Of a stretch of 8,096 bases of DNA, positions 1-5,624 are shown one piece after another. The translations under genes and the position numbers were made by a program. The notes under the pieces were generated by a model. That model was not told the origin of the DNA, did not search any database, and saw only the letters and a program-made list of their open reading frames with translations. The stretch covers positions 33,127-41,222 of the forward strand of contig NHBS01000009.1 in assembly GCA_002167825.1 (NCBI GenBank). The letters run 5' to 3'. Each line of letters begins with the position of its first letter. Position 1 is the stretch's first letter. The DNA comes from Pelagibacteraceae bacterium TMED13. Its GTDB lineage: Bacteria > Pseudomonadota > Alphaproteobacteria > Methylaequorales > Methylaequoraceae.

Positions 1-906
1 GAAAATTTGAAACTTTTAAATAGTATCGAAGAACTTTTAGATGAAGAGTCATCTAAGCAAATAAAGAATCTAGAATCAATGGTCCTAGAAATATCAGAGA
101 TTTCAAAATTCTTCCGAAATTATACAAACCTAGAGGACGGTAATAGATCGATTGATGATATTGAAGATAGAATATCGTTGTATAAAAAATTATCAAAGAA
201 GCATAACGTTCGTGAAAGTGAACTATCTTCCATAGAAGAGTTAATAAGAAGTAAAATAATATTACTTAATGAGGGAGAAAATAAACTTTTGGAAATAAAA
301 AAAGATCTAGATGAAACAAAAAAAATTCTTGTCGACTATTCACAATCGATTAGTTTTCAAAGATTAAAAAATTGCATGGAGCTTGATACAAAGGTTAATA
401 ACGAATTTCTAGACTTAAAATTAGAAAATGCAAATTTTAAAACCTTTATTGAAAAAATAGAATATAATGCCAAAGGACAAGATAAAGTGACTTTTAAAAT
501 TCAAACAAACCCAAAATCTAAAATGGATGAAATAAAAAAAATCTCTTCTGGAGGTGAATTATGTAGAATAGCGTTGGCTTTAAAAGTAACAGCAGACAAG
601 AATAAAACATCTATTCTATTTTTTGATGAAGTTGATAGTGGAATAGGTGGGGCTGTATCAGCTGCCGTAGGACAAAGGCTTAGAAGACTAGGAGAAAATC
701 GTCAGGTGTGTGTTATCACGCACTCTCCACAAGTGGCATCTTTTGGACAAAATCATTACAAAGTAAGTAAAAGTAAATTTGAAACAAAACTTGTAAAATT
801 AGATAGTGAAGAAAGAGTAATGGAAATTGCACGTATGCTTTCTGCCAAAGAGATAACCCCCGAGGCTATTGAAGCTGCAAAAAAACTTATCCACGACTCT
901 AAGTAA
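1..906 (+). CDS. recN: DNA repair protein RecN, C-terminal part (5' end outside window)
   Basis: RecN is a cytoplasmic SMC-like ATPase that acts early in recombinational repair of double-strand breaks. The frame is open from base 1 through the TAA at 904-906, so about 301 C-terminal residues are visible, against roughly 550 for the whole family. The TTG at base 7 begins an open stretch but is internal, not a start. Visible residues 1-115 or so are charged and Lys/Glu/Leu-rich, as expected for the returning coiled-coil arm. The C-terminal ATPase half follows: an ABC signature SSGGEL at residues 182-187, a Walker B strand ILFFDEVDSG with D209 and catalytic E210, and an H-loop ITHSPQ with H241. 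The Walker A motif must lie upstream of the window. The wording VDSGIGGAVSAAVGQRL resembles alphaproteobacterial RecN. No ligA follows; the next gene is convergent pepP, overlapping by 8 bases. Family identity is secure. Confidence 0.96.
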   Translation, partial: ENLKLLNSIEELLDEESSKQIKNLESMVLEISEISKFFRNYTNLEDGNRSIDDIEDRISLYKKLSKKHNVRESELSSIEELIRSKIILLNEGENKLLEIKKDLDETKKILVDYSQSISFQRLKNCMELDTKVNNEFLDLKLENANFKTFIEKIEYNAKGQDKVTFKIQTNPKSKMDEIKKISSGGELCRIALALKVTADKNKTSILFFDEVDSGIGGAVSAAVGQRLRRLGENRQVCVITHSPQVASFGQNHYKVSKSKFETKLVKLDSEERVMEIARMLSAKEITPEAIEAAKKLIHDSK

Positions 907-922
907 GATTAAAAGTTTTTTT
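879..922. terminator. Candidate bidirectional terminator at the recN/pepP convergent junction
   Basis: The arms AAAAAAACTT (879-888) and AAGTTTTTTT (913-922) are perfect reverse complements of 10 bases, around a 24-base loop holding both stop codons. On the plus strand the second arm runs into a T tract (916-923); on the minus strand the same geometry gives a U tract from the first arm. This suits an A/U-type bidirectional terminator for two head-on genes. However, the stem has only one G:C pair and the loop is long, so it would be weak, and in such AT-rich DNA it could be chance. Confidence 0.3.
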
Positions 923-2641
923 TCTCAACCAAACCCTTTCTTCATTTGAAATGTGGGGCGAAATATTATTAAAGATAGTATTATGATAATTATTTATCCA
1001 ATTTTTTTGTTTTGTATTAAGCATTCCTTTATCAATTAAGTTCTCCTCATAAGGAAACATCGTTAGTGTTTCAAAATCAAGAAAATTTTTAGTATCCGAT
1101 TTTTTTACAAGAACTAAATTTTCGATTCTTATTCCATATTCACCATTTTTATAAAAACCAGGTTCATTTGAGACTATCATCCCTTCTTGTAATTCTACGT
1201 TACTATAATTCTTTGATATGGATTGCGGACCTTCATGAACATTCAAAAAGCTCCCTACTCCATGACCAGTACCGTGATTGAAATCAACTCCATTTTCCCA
1301 GAGAGAAAATCTTGCTAATGAGTCAATCTGATATCCTTTAGTTCCTATTGGAAACTTAATCATACTAAGGTTTAGATGACCAATTAATACTCGAGTGTAC
1401 ATCTCAGTAAATTCCTTTTTTGGTTTTTGTTTCCCTAGAAATATTGTTCTGGTAACATCAGTTGTACCTCCATAATATTGTCCTCCAGAATCACACAAAT
1501 AAAGTTGACCTTTTTTTAATTTGTTACTGTTTTTTTCGTTAGGTTTATAGTGAATGATTGAACCATTACCTCCAACGGCGGAAATAGTGGGAAAGCTTAG
1601 CGAAAAATAATCGCTATTCTCTTTTCTTAGATCTTCTAATTTACTTGCAACTAAAAATTCATTTAATCGTTCATTAAATTTTTGATTACTAAGCCAATAG
1701 AAATATTTCGTTAGACTAATACCATCCTTAAGATGAGCACTTTTACTGTATCTAATCTCAGAACTATTTTTTCTGGCTTTCATTATTTTACACGGGTCTT
1801 GACCAATAGTAAGTTTATTTTTGCTATTTTTTAATAAATTATAATAGAAATATGAAACATTTGAGTCAAGATAGATGCTGTCTTCTTTACTTATTTTACG
1901 TAAATGAGTGTCAAATTTAGAGGATGAAATGAAACAAATTAATTTATCATTTTTCATCATTTTCATAGGAACTTTTTTCAAATCCATAAAAACATATAAT
2001 TTCTTCTTTGTAGCAATCAATCTACTAAGAACTAAAGGAGAATTCTCAAGATCATACCCTCTTATATTTAAAAGCCAACATATAGAGTCCGGAGATGTGA
2101 TAATGATGAATTTGGAATTAAGATTTTTAAAAAGATTCCGATGTTTTTTTGATACAGAATCACCAACAAATTCATTCTTAAGTTTAAAAATTTTCTTTAT
2201 TTTTAAAAGGGGACGATCTTTCCATAGTGAATATATTAGATCCTTTGCATCATGTTCTATTCCTTTATTATCGTTACAAGTTGCTTTTATAAGCTGAGCT
2301 AGAAATTTATAATTGAAGGTCTTGAAATCTAGAAGAATTTTCTTTCTAACAAGTTTTTCTTTAGCAAAATCAAAAAAGTTGGTTTTGGGCATCTCAATTA
2401 TTTTAAAGGAAGAGTCTATTTCTTTTTTTGCTTGTAATGTGTATCTGCCGTCAGTAAAAAAATAATTATTTTTTTTACCAATTAGCGCAATACCATTTGA
2501 TCCTGTAAAATTGGTTAGCCATTTTAACTTCATGCTTGAATTTGGTGTATATTCATTAAGAAATTCGTCAGTTGAATTAACTAAATAATAGTCAAATTTT
2601 GTTTTTAAGAATACTTTTTTAAAGCTATGGAAATTTAACAT
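899..2641 (-). CDS. pepP: Xaa-Pro aminopeptidase, long three-domain form (peptidase M24B)
   Basis: This cytoplasmic dinuclear-metal exopeptidase removes an N-terminal residue preceding proline. Its 580 residues fit the long aminopeptidase P form rather than the roughly 440-residue E. coli PepP. A creatinase-like N-terminal domain (about 5-135, with conserved WLTNFTGSNG at 41-50) is followed by a second similar domain (about 150-290). The pita-bread M24 catalytic domain spans about 295-520, and a C-terminal domain (about 525-575) carries WINNYH near 548 and EERVWL near 567. Predicted metal ligands are D384, D395, H460 in HGTGHGVG, E493 in NEPGFY and E507 in IRIENL; H364 and H469 match the other catalytic histidines, so the enzyme looks active. 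The ATG at 2641-2639 is the first possible conventional start after an upstream in-frame stop and lies one base after the prmA stop; a weak AGAAAG (2654-2649) precedes it. It is the last gene of the minus-strand run, and its TAG overlaps the recN end. Confidence 0.95.
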   Translation of the reverse strand: MLNFHSFKKVFLKTKFDYYLVNSTDEFLNEYTPNSSMKLKWLTNFTGSNGIALIGKKNNYFFTDGRYTLQAKKEIDSSFKIIEMPKTNFFDFAKEKLVRKKILLDFKTFNYKFLAQLIKATCNDNKGIEHDAKDLIYSLWKDRPLLKIKKIFKLKNEFVGDSVSKKHRNLFKNLNSKFIIITSPDSICWLLNIRGYDLENSPLVLSRLIATKKKLYVFMDLKKVPMKMMKNDKLICFISSSKFDTHLRKISKEDSIYLDSNVSYFYYNLLKNSKNKLTIGQDPCKIMKARKNSSEIRYSKSAHLKDGISLTKYFYWLSNQKFNERLNEFLVASKLEDLRKENSDYFSLSFPTISAVGGNGSIIHYKPNEKNSNKLKKGQLYLCDSGGQYYGGTTDVTRTIFLGKQKPKKEFTEMYTRVLIGHLNLSMIKFPIGTKGYQIDSLARFSLWENGVDFNHGTGHGVGSFLNVHEGPQSISKNYSNVELQEGMIVSNEPGFYKNGEYGIRIENLVLVKKSDTKNFLDFETLTMFPYEENLIDKGMLNTKQKNWINNYHNTIFNNISPHISNEERVWLRKKTFNLT

Positions 2642-2642
2642 T

Positions 2643-3461
2643 TTAATACTTTCTAAATACTAAGCAAGCCCAACCATTTAATTTCATTGAATCATATAAT
2701 CTTAAATTAAAACATCGTAACAAGACAATGAAATAGTTGATTTGTGAATCCAAAATACCCGATATGAAATAAAAACCTCGTCTTTTAATATGTTTACAAA
2801 CATTAGTAATAATACTTTTATGTTCATTTAAAAGTAAATTTGCAACTATTAAGTCAAATTTTTTTTTTTTTAAGTTTATATTATTCATTCCAAAACTTTT
2901 AAAAAATAACAAATTGTTTAATTTATTAATTTTTTTATTCTTTTCAAAATTATCTTTTGAGTCTGAAGAAATATCTGTAGCGTAAATTTTTTTCTTCAAT
3001 TTTTTGTTTAAAATAAATGACAAAATTCCAGTACCTGTACCTATATCTAAAGGAAAGTTAAAAACAATCTTTTTATTCAATTTTTCAAAAATTTTTATTA
3101 TTAGAATTGTTGACTGATGACTCCCAGTACCAAAGGATAAACCGGCTGGAATAATAATTTTATTTTTTGTTGTAGAAATATCTTTGAAACCTTGATGAAA
3201 AATAAACAATTCAGTTTCGCTACTTATATCTTTTTTTTTTACTTCTTTGATCCAATTTTTAACCGAAACTTTTTCTAGTGTGTAATTCACGTCGATGCAA
3301 ATTTTTTTAAGTAAAGGAATATCCTGATCTAATTTATCTGAAAATATTTCAAATTTTACACTTTCATCTAAAAATTTATATGAGAGATTTTCAAAGTAGT
3401 AAATTATTTTAGAAATTTTTTCATTTCTTTTTTTAGAAATTATAAAGTTGATTTTTTTCAA
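2643..3461 (-). CDS. prmA: Ribosomal protein L11 methyltransferase PrmA
   Basis: PrmA transfers methyl groups from S-adenosylmethionine to amino groups of ribosomal protein L11, in the cytoplasm. The family-typical IPAGLSFGTGSHQST lies at residues 104-118 (usual form AFGTGxHxTT). Rossmann motif I, DIGTGTG, is at 139-145, and acidic D163 follows strand 2. DLIVANLL at 203-210 corresponds to the catalytic NxL segment of the family, and SGILDSQ is at 234-240. The C-terminus has the usual WACLVF (264-269). The N-terminal substrate-recognition domain (about 1-95) is poorly conserved and very Lys/Ile/Phe-rich. Its 272 residues compare with about 293 in E. coli. The start is TTG (3461-3459): the in-frame TAA at 3479-3477 excludes anything longer, no ATG/GTG/TTG lies between, and the first internal Met is residue 192. 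It is 4 bases after uvrD and 1 base before pepP. It contains A10 and A13 tracts yet stays open. Confidence 0.93.
   Translation of the reverse strand: MKKINFIISKKRNEKISKIIYYFENLSYKFLDESVKFEIFSDKLDQDIPLLKKICIDVNYTLEKVSVKNWIKEVKKKDISSETELFIFHQGFKDISTTKNKIIIPAGLSFGTGSHQSTILIIKIFEKLNKKIVFNFPLDIGTGTGILSFILNKKLKKKIYATDISSDSKDNFEKNKKINKLNNLLFFKSFGMNNINLKKKKFDLIVANLLLNEHKSIITNVCKHIKRRGFYFISGILDSQINYFIVLLRCFNLRLYDSMKLNGWACLVFRKY
2859..2871. repeat. 13-base homopolymer (A13 on the coding strand) inside prmA
   Basis: Thirteen consecutive T on the plus strand read as A13 in the prmA message, encoding the Lys run at residues 198-201 just before the NxL-type motif. It is the longest homopolymer in the window; an A10 tract (3231-3240) also lies in prmA. 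The frame is intact across both. Tracts this long are prone to polymerase slippage and to sequencing length errors. Confidence 0.9.
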
Positions 3462-3480
3462 ACTTTTAAAGTTTCTTTAC
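3459..3480 (-). promoter_or_regulatory. uvrD stop / prmA TTG start junction with weak ribosome binding site
   Basis: The message reads AAAGAAAC (3478-3471), the uvrD TAA (3468-3466), AAGT, then the TTG start (3461-3459). The A-rich AAAGAAA about 10 bases before TTG is at best a weak Shine-Dalgarno sequence. With a rare-type start, initiation probably depends on ribosomes finishing uvrD. This is inference from spacing. Confidence 0.45.
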
Positions 3481-5613
3481 ATAGTCTGAGAATATTTTTG
3501 TGATCTTATCGTCATTTTCAAACCTTATATGCAACTGGTCATCATATATTCCTAATACTAAACCTTTACCAAATTGGTCATGAGAAACTTTATCACCAAT
3601 GTCGAACTTTGTATTAACTAAGCTTGACAGTTTTTGTTTATCTACTTTTTCTTTAGTTGATATTTTTAAAACCTTACAGTTGTCATCTGGAAGTTCAGAT
3701 AGAAATCTTGAAGGTATTGACCTGTAAATAGAGTAATTATATTGTTTTCTGAAGTTAACGTATGATATATATAAGTTTTTCCTTGCTCTCGTAATTCCCA
3801 CATAACCCAGCCTTCTTTCTTCCTCTAGCCCTTTATTTCCATTTTCATCTAAACTTCTTTGATTTGGAAAAATTCCCTCTTCCCAACCAGGAAGAAATAC
3901 ATAATTAAATTCCAGTCCTTTGGCACTGTGCAAAGTCATTAATGATATTTTTTCCAAACCATCAGAGTTACTTAGAATATCAGTAAGTAAACTTACCTCT
4001 TCTAAAAATTCATAAATAGAATTTCTATTCTTAATATCTGATACAAGTTTTTTTAGATTCTCAAGTTTTCCATCAGCCTCAGGAGTTTTGTCTGCTTGAA
4101 GCATTTCTATATAACCTACCTCCTCCAAAAGTGAGCCAGCGACATCTGAGTGATCGTCTTTTTCTAGCATTTTACTATGATTATTTAATATCTGTAAAAA
4201 TTGCTTACTTTTACTTAGTTGTTGGTTTTTCATATCTTTTAAATCAACCAGACGATCTAGTGCCTCATATAAAGAAGTATTTTCTTCATTTGAAAACTCA
4301 TACAATCTTTGAATAAATACTTTTCCCATACCTCTCTTTGGAGTATTAATTATTCTCTCAAAGGCTAAATTATCTGATTTATTAATGAGCAATCTAAAAT
4401 AAGATAATGCATCTTTTATCTCTGCCCGTTCATAAAATCTTAAACCACCTACAACTCTATATTTTATACCTTCTTTTAGAAATCTATCCTCGATATCTTT
4501 AAATTGAAAACTTGCACGAGTTAAGATTGCAATATCCGATAGTTTAACTTTATTTCTATCTAGGTTTCTTATCTCTCTCGCTATATATAATGCTTCAGCT
4601 TCATCATTTTCTAAATTTAGGATCTTTACAGGCTCACCATTTGAGTCTGAAGTCCATAAATCTTTTCCAATTCTCTCTTCATTCTCTGATATTAATGAAG
4701 ATGCTGTTTTCAGGATATTACCTGTTGATCTATAATTCTGTTCTAATCTTATTATTTTTGCGTCTACAAAATCTCTGTCAAAATTTAGAATATTCTTCAA
4801 CTGGGCTCCTCTCCAACCGTAAATAGATTGATCCTCGTCCCCTACACAGCAAATATTTCGTTTTTCTCCTGTTAATAATCTTAAGAGCATATATTGTGCT
4901 CCATTAGTATCTTGATACTCATCAACTAAGATATATTTGAATTTTTTTTGGTAAAAATTTTGAATCTCTGGGTTCTTTTTAAATAATTTAACGGGAAGAG
5001 TAATCAAGTCACCAAAGTCTACAGAATTAAAATTTTTAAGTCTTTCTTGGTAAGCCTTATAAATCATCCCAAATTTTCCATCTGTTTTAACTTCAAATTC
5101 ATGATTATTAATATCTTCAGGCAATAATCCTAAATTTTTTGCTTGATCAATCATATAAAGAAAATTTTTTGGAACATATCGTTTTTCGTCTAAATTAAGA
5201 AAGCTGATAACTTGTTTTAGTAGTCGCAACTGATCAGAAGTATCTAAGATCGTAAAATCATTTTTTAAATTTACAAGATCAGAATGTTTTCTTAGGAATC
5301 TAACTCCAATTGAATGAAATGTCCCAATAAACATTCCCTCAACAGGAATATTAAGGATCTTTTCTACTCTTTGTTTCATTTCTAATGCTGCTTTATTTGT
5401 GAAAGTCACAGCAAGTATTTCATTAGTCTTCGCTAACCTTTTATAAATCAAATTAGCCAACCTTGTAGTCAAAACTTTTGTTTTTCCTGTGCCTGCACCA
5501 GACAATACTAGTAAAGGGCCATTTGTTTCACTCACAGCTATCCTTTGCTGTTCATTTAAATTTGTGACAAAATCTGGTTCTGGAATTGATATTTTGTTTT
5601 TTTTAAAGTTCAT
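3466..5613 (-). CDS. uvrD: ATP-dependent DNA helicase UvrD/PcrA (superfamily 1A)
   Basis: This 3'-5' DNA helicase serves nucleotide excision repair, mismatch repair and clearing of proteins from DNA, in the cytoplasm. All 715 residues are present, close to the usual 720. The motifs run in order: Q-motif NEQQ at 20-23; Walker A SGAGTGKT at 38-45; Ia VTFTNKAALEMK at 69-80; GTFHS at 97-101; Walker B/DExx as DEYQD at 231-235; III GDEDQSIYGWRGA at 258-270; IV QNYRST at 292-297; V LHSAKGLEF at 561-569; VI GYVGITRAR at 603-611. The C-terminal segment (about 670-712, GDKVSHDQFGKGLVLGI) is the Tudor-like domain that in PcrA/UvrD contacts RNA polymerase, so a role in transcription-linked repair is plausible. 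No catalytic residue looks lost. Rep is a less likely alternative, since it lacks this tail. The ATG (5613-5611) is the only conventional start after the in-frame stop just upstream; it lies 2 bases past the metH stop and 4 bases before prmA. Confidence 0.96.
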   Translation of the reverse strand: MNFKKNKISIPEPDFVTNLNEQQRIAVSETNGPLLVLSGAGTGKTKVLTTRLANLIYKRLAKTNEILAVTFTNKAALEMKQRVEKILNIPVEGMFIGTFHSIGVRFLRKHSDLVNLKNDFTILDTSDQLRLLKQVISFLNLDEKRYVPKNFLYMIDQAKNLGLLPEDINNHEFEVKTDGKFGMIYKAYQERLKNFNSVDFGDLITLPVKLFKKNPEIQNFYQKKFKYILVDEYQDTNGAQYMLLRLLTGEKRNICCVGDEDQSIYGWRGAQLKNILNFDRDFVDAKIIRLEQNYRSTGNILKTASSLISENEERIGKDLWTSDSNGEPVKILNLENDEAEALYIAREIRNLDRNKVKLSDIAILTRASFQFKDIEDRFLKEGIKYRVVGGLRFYERAEIKDALSYFRLLINKSDNLAFERIINTPKRGMGKVFIQRLYEFSNEENTSLYEALDRLVDLKDMKNQQLSKSKQFLQILNNHSKMLEKDDHSDVAGSLLEEVGYIEMLQADKTPEADGKLENLKKLVSDIKNRNSIYEFLEEVSLLTDILSNSDGLEKISLMTLHSAKGLEFNYVFLPGWEEGIFPNQRSLDENGNKGLEEERRLGYVGITRARKNLYISYVNFRKQYNYSIYRSIPSRFLSELPDDNCKVLKISTKEKVDKQKLSSLVNTKFDIGDKVSHDQFGKGLVLGIYDDQLHIRFENDDKITKIFSDYVKKL

Positions 5614-5624
5614 TCTTAATCTTC
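5611..5624 (-). promoter_or_regulatory. metH stop / uvrD start coupling junction
   Basis: The coding strand reads GAAGAT, the metH TAA (5618-5616), GA, then ATG (5613-5611). Stop and start are two bases apart, and only a degenerate purine stretch (GAAGA) stands in for a Shine-Dalgarno sequence. Re-initiation by ribosomes ending metH is the likely way uvrD is translated. There is no room for a separate promoter here, though one inside metH cannot be excluded. Confidence 0.45.

Noticed and set aside
7..9. TTG as the start codon of recN
   Set aside because: The frame is open to base 1, and the residues there belong to the middle of the RecN coiled coil; the N-terminal Walker A half is missing only because the window begins inside the gene.
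1908..2297. A 129-codon open frame on the plus strand
   Set aside because: It lies entirely antisense within pepP, whose frame is continuous and conserved. The translation is Phe/Ser/Leu-rich with no recognisable domain, as expected for the reverse of a Lys/Glu-rich gene.
4131..4826. Two short plus-strand open frames (4131-4316 and 4590-4826)
   Set aside because: Both are opposite conserved uvrD helicase sequence, have no ribosome binding site or family resemblance, and are what chance gives in AT-rich DNA.
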